Assembly: GCF_003675855.1 (NCBI RefSeq)
Contig: NZ_RCIH01000006.1
Coordinates: forward strand, 186,001 to 250,000
Length of the DNA: 64,000 bases
Direction: 5' to 3'
Source of the DNA: Halostella salina
GTDB lineage: Archaea; Halobacteriota; Halobacteria; Halobacteriales; Natronoarchaeaceae
Part shown: one piece after another, positions 27,872 through 36,195 of the stretch
Numbering within the stretch: position 1 is the first letter of the stretch
How the letters are laid out: each line of letters starts with the position of its first letter
Program-made: the position numbers and the translations under genes
Notes under the pieces: model-generated
What the model saw: the letters and a program-made list of their open reading frames with translations, nothing else
What the model was told of the DNA's origin: nothing
Databases searched by the model: none

Positions 27872-29008
27872 ATGCCCCGACGGAGGCCGCCGCTGTACGC
27901 GGTCCACGACGAGCGCGGCGCGTCGTTCACCGACTTCGGCGGCTGGGAGATGCCCGTCGAGTTCGACTCCATCAGGACCGAACACGAGGCCGTCCGCGAG
28001 GCGTCGGGCGTCTTCGACGTCTCGCACATGGGCGAGGTGACGGTGTCCGGTCCGGACGCGACGGAGCTGACCCAGCGGCTGGTCACCAACGACGTGAGCG
28101 CGCTCGGCCCGGGCGACTCCCAGTACGCGGCGATCACCGACGAGGACGGCGCGATGCTCGACGACACCGTCGTCTACCGGCTCCCCGACGACGGGGGGCG
28201 GCTCGCGGCCCTCGGGGACGACCCGACGCCGGACGACGCGGCGGGACCGACGTACCTGTTCGTCCCCAACGCCGGCCACGACGGGGAGGCGTACGACCGC
28301 TGGACGAGCCACCGGGACGAGTGGGACCTCGACGCGACGGTGACGAACCGGACCGACGAGTTCGCCATGTTCGCCGTGCAGGGTCCCGACGCGGCCGACC
28401 TGCTGGCGGACGCGAGCGCGGACCCGGTCACCGACCTCTCGCGGTTCGAGGCGCGCTGGGCGACCGTCGCCGGCGTCGACTGCTGGGTGGCCCGCACCGG
28501 CTACACCGGCGAGGACGGCTTCGAACTCATCGTCCCGTGGGACGACGCCGAGACCGTCTGGGCGGCGTTCGACTGCCAGCCCTGCGGGCTCGGTGCCCGC
28601 GACACGCTCCGCATCGAGGCCGGCTTCCTGCTGTCCGGGCAGGACTTCGACCCCGAATCGAACCCGCGGACGCCGTACGAGGCCGGCATCGGCTTCACGG
28701 TGAAACTGGACACCGAGTTCGTCGGCCGGGACGCGCTCGCGGCCCAGCAGGAGGCCGGCGTCGACGACCGCTTCGTCGGCTTCAAGCTGACCGAGCGTGG
28801 CGTCCCGCGGCACGGCTACGCGATCACGACGCCCGACGGCGAGGAGGTCGGCACCGTCACCAGCGGGACGATGAGTCCGACGCTGGACGAACCGATCGGT
28901 CTCGGCTACGTGCCCGCCGAGTACGACGAGGCCGGGACCGAGATACGGGTGGTCGTCCGCGACCGCCCGAAGGACGCGCGGATCACCGACACACCTTTCG
29001 TACAATGA
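27872..29008 (+). CDS. gcvT: glycine cleavage system T protein (aminomethyltransferase)
   Basis: A 378-residue GcvT. Motifs include [23 protein letters not shown] near the start, [14 protein letters not shown] in the middle and [15 protein letters not shown], the folate-binding region. It transfers the aminomethyl carbon of glycine from the lipoyl H protein to tetrahydrofolate (or tetrahydromethanopterin-type carriers). The ATG at 27872 is preferred to the one at 27848 because a TATA-like AACATTAC lies 25 bases upstream. The TGA stop overlaps the gcvH ATG (ATGA), so gcvTH form one operon. Confidence 0.93.
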   Translation: MPRRRPPLYAVHDERGASFTDFGGWEMPVEFDSIRTEHEAVREASGVFDVSHMGEVTVSGPDATELTQRLVTNDVSALGPGDSQYAAITDEDGAMLDDTVVYRLPDDGGRLAALGDDPTPDDAAGPTYLFVPNAGHDGEAYDRWTSHRDEWDLDATVTNRTDEFAMFAVQGPDAADLLADASADPVTDLSRFEARWATVAGVDCWVARTGYTGEDGFELIVPWDDAETVWAAFDCQPCGLGARDTLRIEAGFLLSGQDFDPESNPRTPYEAGIGFTVKLDTEFVGRDALAAQQEAGVDDRFVGFKLTERGVPRHGYAITTPDGEEVGTVTSGTMSPTLDEPIGLGYVPAEYDEAGTEIRVVVRDRPKDARITDTPFVQ

Positions 29009-29388
29009 GCTTCGACGCACCCGACGACCGCGGCTACCTGGAATCGCACGAGTGGGCACACGAGGACGACGGCACCGTCCGCATCGGCATCACCGACTTC
29101 GCGCAGGACGAACTCGGCGACGTGGTGTTCGTCGAGGTGCCGGACGTGGGCGACGACGTGACCAAGGGCGACGAGTTCGGCGTCGTCGAGAGCATCAAGG
29201 CCGTCTCGGACCTGTACTCACCCGTCTCCGGCGAGGTGACGGCAGTCAACGAAGAGCTGTTCGACGCCCCCGAACTCGTCAACGACGACCCATTCGGCGA
29301 CGGCTGGATGCTGGCGGTCGACCCGTCCGACCCGGACGAACTGGACGAACTCATGTCCGCGGCGGAGTACCGCGAGCAGGTGGAGTAG
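29005..29388 (+). CDS. gcvH: glycine cleavage system H protein
   Basis: A 127-residue lipoyl carrier. The lipoylated lysine is Lys65 in [13 protein letters not shown], and [15 protein letters not shown] is the conserved strand before it. It shuttles the aminomethyl group between the P and T proteins and dihydrolipoamide dehydrogenase. The start overlaps the gcvT stop. The gcvPA and gcvPB genes of the same complex lie about 2.1 kb downstream, after three regulator-type genes, two of which read in the opposite direction. Confidence 0.95.
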   Translation: MSFDAPDDRGYLESHEWAHEDDGTVRIGITDFAQDELGDVVFVEVPDVGDDVTKGDEFGVVESIKAVSDLYSPVSGEVTAVNEELFDAPELVNDDPFGDGWMLAVDPSDPDELDELMSAAEYREQVE

Positions 29389-29417
29389 ACGGAACCCCGT
29401 CGCTACGGTCCCTCCCG

Positions 29418-30221
29418 TCAGTCGTCCGCGGCCGGGTCCCGCTCGGCCAGCAGCCCCTGAGCCATGAGCCGCCGTGCGATCACGACGAGCCCGTTGCCAA
29501 AGCCCCGGCCGAAGATAGCCTGTTCCTCACCCGTCTCCGGGATGATCGAACTCACGAGGATCGTCGACCGGTCGACGAGCAACAGCCGGCCGATCGCCGT
29601 CTCGGTCTCGGCATCGCTGTGGAGCCACTCCAGCCCCGAGATGAACGTCTCTGCGCGCGGCACGGCGTCGCGGATGCGCTCCTCCAGCGACGCCGTCACC
29701 GCGCCGACCAGCAGGTCGATGTCGTCGTCGACGGCGTTCAGGTCGTTCACCAGGTCCTCCGTCAGGAGGTCGCCGTCAGCGACGACCAGCACCACCTCGG
29801 TGTCGGCCTCCGCCACGAGGTCCCCCGTCCTGTTCGCGACCGCCGCCTTCCCGGACATCGACCACACCTCCTGTACCGGGCTGTCGTCCCCCGTGTCGAC
29901 CGGTTCGGCCTCGTCGAGCGCGTTCCGAAGCCGGTCGACACGGCTCTCGTACTGGGTGCGGAGCGTCTCCGCCGCCTCCTCCAGCGGCACGGCCCGGAAC
30001 CGCTGGGGGCTGGTGTGCTGGACCTCGACGAGGCCCTGTGCCTCCAGCACGCGGATCGCGTCGTAGATGCGCGTCCGAGGCACCTCGACGACCTCGCTGA
30101 GCTGTTTCGCAGTCCCGGTCTCCATGCGCGACAGCCCGACGAAGCATTTCGCCTCGTACTCCTTGAGACCGAGCTGCTGAAGGACGTCTATCGCTTCTTC
30201 CAAAGTGTTGTCTCGATTCAT
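29418..30221 (-). CDS. TrmB-family transcription regulator
   Basis: A 267-residue TrmB-like regulator. The N-terminal winged helix is LGLKEYEAKCFVGLSRMETG then VVEVPRTRIYDAIRVLEAQGLV. The C-terminal half is the TrmB effector domain of weak conservation. Members bind DNA and sense sugars or other metabolites. Position between gcvTH and gcvPAB suggests control of glycine cleavage, which is inference only. ATG 30221 gives MNRDNTLEEA; a GTG/ATG nine bases upstream is also possible. Its end is 30 bases from the gcvH stop, in convergent orientation. Confidence 0.87.
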   Translation of the reverse strand: MNRDNTLEEAIDVLQQLGLKEYEAKCFVGLSRMETGTAKQLSEVVEVPRTRIYDAIRVLEAQGLVEVQHTSPQRFRAVPLEEAAETLRTQYESRVDRLRNALDEAEPVDTGDDSPVQEVWSMSGKAAVANRTGDLVAEADTEVVLVVADGDLLTEDLVNDLNAVDDDIDLLVGAVTASLEERIRDAVPRAETFISGLEWLHSDAETETAIGRLLLVDRSTILVSSIIPETGEEQAIFGRGFGNGLVVIARRLMAQGLLAERDPAADD

Positions 30222-30602
30222 GTGTCCCAACCTATAGCCGGGTGACCCCGGCAGTCCCCGGACGTTCTCCCCCGAGTCAGATATGCGTTGTTACTGTCCG
30301 GGCAGGTACCATTCACGGGCGACAGGAACGCAACTATCCGGACTGCGGCCGCGTTCGGCGGCGAGCCGTCGTCGGACACTGTATCTCGCCGACGAAGTCT
30401 GTTACTCACTTGATCACAAAATGGTTATACGGACGGGGAGTGAGTAGCTAACTGGCACGCGGTCAGGAACTGTGTCCCAACCACCGATCCGCCGTGTGCC
30501 GACTCTGCCGCATTCCGCGGCGGAGTTTCGTACTGCGATCTCGTGATGTTATTCGGATAGTAACAACAACGCTATTGTGGCGGTCGCCCCTGTCTGTACT
30601 GG
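30222..30602. other. intergenic region between divergent regulators, no convincing gene
   Basis: About 380 bases between the TrmB gene and the HalOD1 gene. Short frames exist on both strands, but none has the acidic composition of its neighbours. The stretch near 30410-30460 is less GC-rich and probably holds promoter elements of the divergent genes. I see no repeat or RNA structure of note. Confidence 0.5.
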
Positions 30603-30890
30603 ATGAAAGATGGGAATCACCCTGTCGAAGACGAAACGGTTCGCCGGCAGTTCGAATGGTCGGACACGAGTCCGTCCGTCGCGGTCGCCGAGACCGTCGC
30701 GCTCGCAGCCGACAGCGAGCCGACGCTGATCGATCCGCTGTTCGAGGAACTCGACCCGGGGGCGCTCGACGCAGTCGTCCGATCGGACGGCGCGGCGGAG
30801 CCGACGGTGTCGTTTACGGTCTGTGAGTACGAAGTGACCGTCAGCAGTGACGGCGAGGTCGTGGTGCGACCTGCGGAACGCAGCGCGTGA
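30603..30890 (+). CDS. HalOD1 output-domain protein
   Basis: A 95-residue protein. The block VAVAETVALAADSEPTLIDPLFEELDPGALDAVV followed by VSFTVCEYEVTVSSDGEVVV (each longer than can be quoted as one motif) is the HalOD1 pattern: helix, linker, then a short two-strand end. HalOD1 is a haloarchaeal output or partner domain seen alone or fused to signalling proteins. No enzymatic residues are present. It stands alone on the plus strand between the TrmB and the DUF7344-like genes. Confidence 0.85.
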   Translation: MKDGNHPVEDETVRRQFEWSDTSPSVAVAETVALAADSEPTLIDPLFEELDPGALDAVVRSDGAAEPTVSFTVCEYEVTVSSDGEVVVRPAERSA

Positions 30891-30917
30891 ACGACGGGCG
30901 AGGCAGTGCGGGCCGTG

Positions 30918-31244
30918 TCAGTCGTCGCTGGCCACGGTGTCGAGAAGCGATCCGAGCGACGCTGCGGCCTGTTCGTCCGGCTGGTAGCTGACGAGCCGGG
31001 ACTCCGGGTCGTACGCGACGATGTCGTGTTCCGCTAGCCTCGGCAGGTGTATGTGATGAAGTTCGACCGCGACGGACTCCCTGTCTTTCGCGTCCCCCGT
31101 CCCGGGCGGGGGCTTGTGGACGTTGTCGACGAGCTCCTCCAGCGACACCGGTCCGGTTGCCTCGTGGTGCAGGAAGTTGACCGTTTTCCGACGAGACTCG
31201 TCCGCCATCAGATCAAGGTGTGCGTCCCGCTGAGCGTCACTCAT
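30918..31244 (-). CDS. DUF7344-like winged-helix protein
   Basis: A 108-residue protein with a winged-helix core: LMADESRRKTVNFLHHEATG for helices 1-2, VSLEELVDNVHK for the next helix, and ELHHIHLPRLAEHDIVAYD, the signature of the haloarchaeal DUF7344 family. The C-terminal end includes a wing strand and a final helix. Such proteins are probably DNA-binding regulators. It is convergent with the HalOD1 gene (27 bases). A second domain of the same type ends the protein at 61.7-62.6 kb. Confidence 0.82.
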   Translation of the reverse strand: MSDAQRDAHLDLMADESRRKTVNFLHHEATGPVSLEELVDNVHKPPPGTGDAKDRESVAVELHHIHLPRLAEHDIVAYDPESRLVSYQPDEQAAASLGSLLDTVASDD

Positions 31245-31476
31245 CGTGTGTGTTACTCCGGCCCACAGCCACTTTAGCGGTTGTAGTTTTTACACTACCG
31301 GGAGTTTTGATGAACTGAGTTACAGTACTCGGCACGCCGTCGACGCGGGACCGCGTCAAACCGGGGGCATCATAAGGACAGCGTCGTAACGGTCCAGTAC
31401 CCGTGCTTTCGACCAACGCCCGCGAACCGCCGCGGGCCACGCGGCTTTCCTTCCCCGGAGACGGGACCCGTAAACC

Positions 31477-32814
31477 ATGACCGGACATCACACAGCGGCA
31501 GGCAGTCCGTTCGCACCGCACACGCCCGAGGAGACCGAAGCGATGCTCTCGGCCGTCGGTGCCGACGACGAGGCGGACCTGTTCGACATTCCCGATTCGG
31601 TCCGTTTCGACGGCGAGTTCGGTATCGAAGCCCGGAGCGAGCGCGCGGTCAGGCGCGAACTCCGCGAGACGCTCGGCGAGAACGACGACCTGACGGAGTT
31701 CCTCGGCCGGGGGCACTACGACCACTACGTGCCCTCGATCGTCGACCACCTCTCGCTGCGCTCGGAGTTTCTCACCTCGTACACGCAGTACCAGCCCGAG
31801 ATCACCCAGGGGTTCCTGCAGGCGCTGTTCGAGTACCAGTCGATGCTGGTGGAGCTGACGGGCCTCGAGATCGCCAACTGCTCGATGTACGACGCCGCGA
31901 CCGCGCTCGGCGAGGCGGCGACGCTGGCCGACCGCGTCCGCGCCACGAGCGGCCACCGCGTCCTCGTCCCCGAACTGCTTCGCGAGGAGCGCCGCGACGT
32001 GCTGGAGAACTACGTCGCCGGCACCGACCTCGTCGTCGAGACGGTGCCCGAGGACGACGGCAACGTGGATCTCGACGCGCTCGCCGACCGGGTCGACGCC
32101 GAGACGGTGATGGTGTACGCCGAGAATCCCACCGTCCGCGGCACGATCGAGGAGCGACTCGCCGAGATCGGCGACCTCGCGGACGCCAACGACGCGCTGT
32201 TCGTCCTCGGCACCGACCTCGTCGCACTCGGCCTGCTCCAGCGCCCGGCCGACGTGGACGCTGACGTGGTCGTCGGCGACGCCAGTCTCGGCCTCCCGAC
32301 CAGCTACGGGATGGGGATGGGCCTCTTTGCTACCCGCGAGGAGTACGTCCGGCAGGTGCCGGGCCGTCTCGTCGGCGCGAGCGACGACGAAGCCGGCCGG
32401 CGGGCGTACACGCTCACGCTCCAGACCCGCGAGCAGCACATCCGCCGCGAGCGCGCGACGAGCAACATCTGTACGAACCAGGCGTGGGTCGCGCTCCGAA
32501 CGGCGATCCACGTCGCCTCGCTCGGCCCGTCCGGGCTGGTCGACCTCGCTGAGACCTGCGTGACCGAGGCCCGCGACCTGGCCGAGGCGGTCGACGCCAT
32601 CGACGGCGTTCGTGCACCCGTCCACGACCGCCATCACTTCCGCGAGTTCGTCGCCCACACGGACCAGCCCGCGCCCGCGGTCGCCGCGGACCTCGAAGCC
32701 GAGGGCTACGCCGTTCACGCCGTCGACGACCACGAACTCCAGTTCTGTGTCACCGACGCGAACGCCGGGTCGACGGACGAGCTGGTCGCGGCCCTGACGG
32801 AGGTGGCCCGATGA
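31477..32814 (+). CDS. gcvPA: glycine dehydrogenase (decarboxylating) subunit 1
   Basis: A 445-residue P-protein alpha subunit. [18 protein letters not shown] and [20 protein letters not shown] are the N-terminal signatures, and [13 protein letters not shown] is present near residue 330. With subunit 2 it decarboxylates glycine and passes the aminomethyl group to GcvH. A CATAAGG stretch near 31370 may be a promoter, which would leave a short leader. Its stop overlaps an ATG (ATGA) of a 29-codon open frame that spans the gap to gcvPB. Confidence 0.95.
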   Translation: MTGHHTAAGSPFAPHTPEETEAMLSAVGADDEADLFDIPDSVRFDGEFGIEARSERAVRRELRETLGENDDLTEFLGRGHYDHYVPSIVDHLSLRSEFLTSYTQYQPEITQGFLQALFEYQSMLVELTGLEIANCSMYDAATALGEAATLADRVRATSGHRVLVPELLREERRDVLENYVAGTDLVVETVPEDDGNVDLDALADRVDAETVMVYAENPTVRGTIEERLAEIGDLADANDALFVLGTDLVALGLLQRPADVDADVVVGDASLGLPTSYGMGMGLFATREEYVRQVPGRLVGASDDEAGRRAYTLTLQTREQHIRRERATSNICTNQAWVALRTAIHVASLGPSGLVDLAETCVTEARDLAEAVDAIDGVRAPVHDRHHFREFVAHTDQPAPAVAADLEAEGYAVHAVDDHELQFCVTDANAGSTDELVAALTEVAR

Positions 32815-32900
32815 CGCTCGCCTCGCTCCGCTCGGCGACCCACCGTGGGACGCGGAGCGCCCCACGAGCCTCATTCGGACCACGGGGGTGGTCCGAATGA
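32811..32900 (+). CDS. 29-codon frame bridging gcvPA and gcvPB (doubtful gene)
   Basis: An ATG at 32811 overlaps the gcvPA stop, and the frame closes with TGA at 32898-32900, which overlaps the gcvPB ATG at 32897. The peptide has 29 residues, is basic and Ser/Arg-rich, unlike the acidic proteome, so a functional peptide is unlikely. Its value may be to keep ribosomes moving from gcvPA into gcvPB, or it may be chance within a GC-rich repeat region. I list it with low confidence because both overlaps are exact. Confidence 0.25.
   Translation: MTLASLRSATHRGTRSAPRASFGPRGWSE
32845..32865 (+). repeat. first hairpin in the gcvPA-gcvPB spacer
   Basis: GTGGG at 32845-32849 pairs with CCCAC at 32861-32865, and CGC at 32851-32853 with GCG at 32857-32859, around a loop of GGA and one mismatch. 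It precedes the stronger hairpin at 32871-32900. Confidence 0.75.
32871..32900 (+). repeat. perfect 13-bp inverted repeat over the gcvPB start codon
   Basis: TCATTCGGACCAC (32871-32883) and its exact complement GTGGTCCGAATGA (32888-32900) face each other across four G residues. The right arm contains the gcvPB ATG. In RNA this would form a stem of 13 pairs that buries the start codon; ribosomes finishing gcvPA, or the bridging frame, could open it. Confidence 0.9.
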
Positions 32901-34321
32901 GATTCGACCAGGCTCGCTGGAGCGACGACGAGAGCGAGGGGTACGAACCCCTCCTCTCGGAGAAGGACGCGACCGAGGCGACCGTCGACGACTCGCCGCT
33001 TCCGGACGACCTCACGCGCGATTCGGTCGAACTCCCCGAACTCTCCGAACCGGAACTCGCCCGCCACTACACGCGCCTCTCGGAGATGAACTACGGCGTC
33101 GAGAGCGGGCCGTACCCGCTCGGCTCCTGTACGATGAAGTACAACCCCAAGTTCACCGAGGACGTGGCGGCGCTCCCCGACGCCGCGGTCCACCCCGACC
33201 GCTCCGAGGGGACGGTTCAGGGGTCGCTCGAACTCCTCCACGGGCTGCAGGACTACCTCGCCCGCATCGGCGGGATGGACGCCGTTACGCTCCAGCCGCC
33301 GGCCGGCGCGGCCGGGGAGTTCACCGGCATCCTGCTCGCCCAGGCGTACCACGAGGCCAACGGCGAGGGGAGCCGCCACGAGGTGATCGTCCCCGAGAGC
33401 GCCCACGGCACCAACTTCGCCAGCGCCGCGCTGGGCGGCTACGACGTGGTCTCCCTCCCCGGCGGTGACGACGGACGGGTCGATCTGGACGCCCTCGAAG
33501 CCGCGCTCTCCGAGGACACCGCCGCGTTGATGCTGACGAACCCGAACACGCTCGGCCTCTTCGAGCGCGACATCGAGCAGATCGCCGAGATGGTCCACGA
33601 CGTGGGCGGCCTGCTGTACTACGACGGCGCGAACCTCAACGCCCTGCTCGGCCGCGCACGGCCCGGCGACATGGGCTTCGACATCATGCACTACAACGTC
33701 CACAAGACGTTCGCCACGCCCCACGGCGGCGGGGGGCCCGGTGCCGGCCCGGTCGGCGTCGTCTCGGACCTCGAACCGTTCCTCCCGACGCCGCGAGTGC
33801 GGGAGACCGAGGACGACACCTACGAACTGTTCGAACCCGACGAGACGGTCGGCAAGGTCCACGGCTACCAGGGCAACTGGCTCGTGCTGGTGAAGGCGTA
33901 CGCCTACATCGCCCGTCTCGGCGACCCCGGCCTCCGCGACGCCAGCGCGAAGGCCGTGCTGAACGCCAACTACCTCGGGGAGCAGATCGACTACGAGGTG
34001 CCCTATGGCCCGTACCACCACGAGTTCGTCGCCAGCGCCGGCGACCAGGACGCCGCCGACGTGGCAAAGCGCATGCTCGACTACGGGGTCCACCCCCCCA
34101 CGACGAAGTGGCCGGAGATCGTCCCCGAGGCGCTGATGACCGAACCCACCGAGATCGAAAACCGCGAGACGCTGGACCAGTTGGCCGCCGCGTTCGACGC
34201 CGTCGCGAGCGAGGACGACGACGCGCTCGACGCCGCCCCCGAACGAACGGCCGCGCGCCGGATCGACCAGACCTCGGCGGCCCGAAACCTGCGGCTCTCC
34301 TGGCAGTCCATCGAGGAGTAG
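32897..34321 (+). CDS. gcvPB: glycine dehydrogenase (decarboxylating) subunit 2
   Basis: A 474-residue P-protein beta subunit. The pyridoxal phosphate lysine lies in MHYNVHKTFATPHGGGGPGAG, and PLGSCTMKYNPKF is the conserved N-terminal motif. With subunit 1 it forms the glycine decarboxylase of the glycine cleavage complex. The ATG at 32897 is chosen over one at 32888 because it starts MRFDQARW, as in other haloarchaea, and carries the overlap with the bridging frame. It lies in a hairpin. Confidence 0.95.
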   Translation: MRFDQARWSDDESEGYEPLLSEKDATEATVDDSPLPDDLTRDSVELPELSEPELARHYTRLSEMNYGVESGPYPLGSCTMKYNPKFTEDVAALPDAAVHPDRSEGTVQGSLELLHGLQDYLARIGGMDAVTLQPPAGAAGEFTGILLAQAYHEANGEGSRHEVIVPESAHGTNFASAALGGYDVVSLPGGDDGRVDLDALEAALSEDTAALMLTNPNTLGLFERDIEQIAEMVHDVGGLLYYDGANLNALLGRARPGDMGFDIMHYNVHKTFATPHGGGGPGAGPVGVVSDLEPFLPTPRVRETEDDTYELFEPDETVGKVHGYQGNWLVLVKAYAYIARLGDPGLRDASAKAVLNANYLGEQIDYEVPYGPYHHEFVASAGDQDAADVAKRMLDYGVHPPTTKWPEIVPEALMTEPTEIENRETLDQLAAAFDAVASEDDDALDAAPERTAARRIDQTSAARNLRLSWQSIEE

Positions 34322-34358
34322 CCCCGCGGTTTTGGGCCTCCCTGCTCTACGTACGTCC

Positions 34359-34610
34359 GTGCCGGTAATCCATTTCGAAACAGCCGACTCGGCGGAGCGA
34401 ACGCAGATCGGCGAGGGGATCGTGAAGTTCGCCGTCGCGGCTGGAAGACTGGAGACCGGGCAGGACCGCGGGAAGTACTTCCTCCTGCACGACGACGGCT
34501 GCGCCGTCGACGGCGACCCCATCGAGGCAGACGACTCGTTTTTCTTCGACACGGAGGCGGGCGACGTGCTCTGCGAGCGCCACGGCGGCGAACGCCGGGA
34601 CGACGGGTAG
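34359..34610 (+). CDS. small acidic protein of unknown function
   Basis: An 83-residue frame with a GTG start at 34359. The N-terminus VPVIHFETADSAERTQIGEG and the stretch FLLHDDGCAVDGDPIEADDS have the acidic composition of true haloarchaeal proteins, and the opposite strand frame does not. It ends with Cys and His residues (LCERHGGERR). I do not recognise the family and see no catalytic or membrane signature. It follows gcvPB by 37 bases on the same strand and may be co-transcribed. Confidence 0.6.
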   Translation: MPVIHFETADSAERTQIGEGIVKFAVAAGRLETGQDRGKYFLLHDDGCAVDGDPIEADDSFFFDTEAGDVLCERHGGERRDDG

Positions 34611-35269
34611 CGCCGGTAGGTCGCGCGTTACCGACGGTGATGGCACAGAGAGGCGTCCAAGTCGCATACAGTACATTTGATATAGCTGTATATGATTTAT
34701 TTGTCGACGGACAGTCGGCTATTTCTGCTGTAGACGACCGGAACGCCCTGAGACTGCCGAGGGTCACTCATCGGGACGAGCGAGAGTCCCGGACCCTACC
34801 CCTGGGGTTGTGTCGGGGAAACGGGGTCACGCGTGAGTGCCACTCTGTCGTTCAGTGATACAGGACGGACAGCCGGAACGAGCGACCGGGTGCGATTCGT
34901 CGATACCGGTTCGTCGGCTTGTTGTGTCGGGGTACGGTGGTCGGTCGGAATGGATGACCGAGAACCGGGGGGATCTCCTCGCCGACGCGACCGTCTCCCT
35001 CTGACGGTTACCCGTCGCGTCGTTCGGCCGAAACGTAGTGTGGTCGTTGGAGGTGCACGTCCGAGGCGGCGATGTGGCTCTAGCAGCAGCGTCCAGCTGT
35101 CGGTGTGGTGCTACCAGCAGAAGTCTGCTCACCGGTCGCGCGCACGCACGATCGATGCAGGACCGGTAGTCCGCTCCACGTCGACGCCCACCCCGGGGCT
35201 CGCGAGGAGAGAGAACATGTAGCAGTCTGTGACGACGGCGGTCCGGGACCAGCCGGTCGGCTGTGAGCG
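34611..35269. other. intergenic region with AT-rich stretch, no convincing gene
   Basis: About 660 bases. Frames on both strands encode basic, Arg-rich or Ser-rich peptides and look like chance. The segment 34660-34705 is strikingly AT-rich for this genome and contains ATATA (34680-34684) facing TATAT (34689-34693) around GCTG. It could hold a promoter or the trace of an inserted element. A frame at 34637-34858 crosses it, but I do not accept it as a gene. Confidence 0.5.
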
Positions 35270-35446
35270 TTACGCCTCGATGTCGGCGTCGCTGGAGTCG
35301 ATGCCGTCGATCAGGAGGAACGCGTAGTCGCAGTCGGGACACCGCCACTTGACTTTCTCGCCGAGGTGGAGGTTGGTGCTGGCGGCGCGCCAGAACGTCC
35401 GTTCGTCCTCGCAGGATGGGCAGTAGTGGTCCAGTTCCTGAGCCAT
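35270..35446 (-). CDS. small zinc-ribbon protein
   Basis: A 58-residue protein with two Cys pairs: HYCPSCEDERTFW and KWRCPDCDYAFLL (C-x2-C ... C-x2-C), a typical zinc ribbon. The ATG at 35446 starts MAQELDHYCPSC, directly before the first pair. Such small haloarchaeal zinc-ribbon proteins are very common and mostly uncharacterised; several influence biofilm or swarming. Function here is unknown. It is divergent from the cobalamin adenosyltransferase gene. Confidence 0.8.
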   Translation of the reverse strand: MAQELDHYCPSCEDERTFWRAASTNLHLGEKVKWRCPDCDYAFLLIDGIDSSDADIEA

Positions 35447-35655
35447 GCGCGGCGCTACCGCCGGGATACAGTTGAACGTACTGGTTTTCCCGTGGCGACC
35501 GCCGGTTGGTACTGAACGGCAGAATCCGATGGCTGAGGCGGGTCGCGCGTCACAAGTAAATCCTATACGACTATACGGAAACTCATCCCTTCGACACACG
35601 CTCGTTTGGGACGTTCGCGGTGGTAACTAAGTGCACCCCGTTCGTGGGTTGGCGC

Positions 35656-36189
35656 ATGAAGATCTACACCGGCCGCGGCGACGAGGGGATGACGGACCTG
35701 CGGGACATGTCCCGCGTCTCGAAGACGAGCGCCCGGATCGAGGCGTACGGGACGGTCGACGAACTGAACGCGCTGATCGGCACCGTGGTTCCGACGGGGC
35801 ACGACGACGTCGACGAGCAGCTGACCGGCGTCCAGAACCACCTCCACGTCGTGCAGGCCGACCTGGCGAACCCGGATCCCGACGAGGACGACCCCGTGGT
35901 GCGCGAGGAGCACGTCGACCAGGTAGAGGCGTGGATCGACGGCTACGACGACGAACTGGAGCCGCTGGAGTCGTTCATCCTGCCCGGCGGGAGCGAGAAG
36001 GGGGCGCGGCTCCACCACGCGCGGACCGTGTGCCGCCGCGCGGAGCGCCGCGTCGTCGCGCTGGCCGGCGAGGAGCAGATCAACGACCTCGCGGTCGAGT
36101 ACCTCAACCGGCTCTCGGACGGCCTGTTCACCTTCGCCCGCGTGGTCAATGAGCGCGAGGGCATCACTGCGGACAGCCCGACGTACTGA
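35656..36189 (+). CDS. cob(I)yrinic acid a,c-diamide adenosyltransferase, PduO type
   Basis: A 177-residue protein with the PduO-type signature: KIYTGRGDEGMTDLRD for ATP binding, ARIEAYGTVDELNALIG, and RTVCRRAERRVVALAG near the end. It attaches the 5'-deoxyadenosyl group from ATP to cobalt of corrinoids, making adenosylcobalamin. The ATG at 35656 gives MKIYTGRG, the normal start. It stands alone among cobamide genes in this window; its promoter may be the TAACTAAG about 30 bases upstream. It is convergent with the adenine deaminase gene, which ends 6 bases away. Confidence 0.92.
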   Translation: MKIYTGRGDEGMTDLRDMSRVSKTSARIEAYGTVDELNALIGTVVPTGHDDVDEQLTGVQNHLHVVQADLANPDPDEDDPVVREEHVDQVEAWIDGYDDELEPLESFILPGGSEKGARLHHARTVCRRAERRVVALAGEEQINDLAVEYLNRLSDGLFTFARVVNEREGITADSPTY

Positions 36190-36195
36190 GTGGGG

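Noticed and set aside
30218-30409. A 63-residue minus-strand frame before the TrmB gene
   Set aside because: No acidic bias or motif, and it covers the likely promoter of TrmB.
31237-33015. A minus-strand frame of 592 residues opposite gcvPA
   Set aside because: Arg/Val-rich, no recognisable fold, fully antisense to a clear gcvPA and the start of gcvPB.
34637-34858. A 73-residue plus-strand frame as a gene
   Set aside because: Composition changes along it, with no motif; it crosses the AT-rich segment and probably is chance.
34827-35348. A 173-residue minus-strand frame
   Set aside because: Strongly basic and Arg-rich, overlaps the zinc-ribbon gene, and has no motif.
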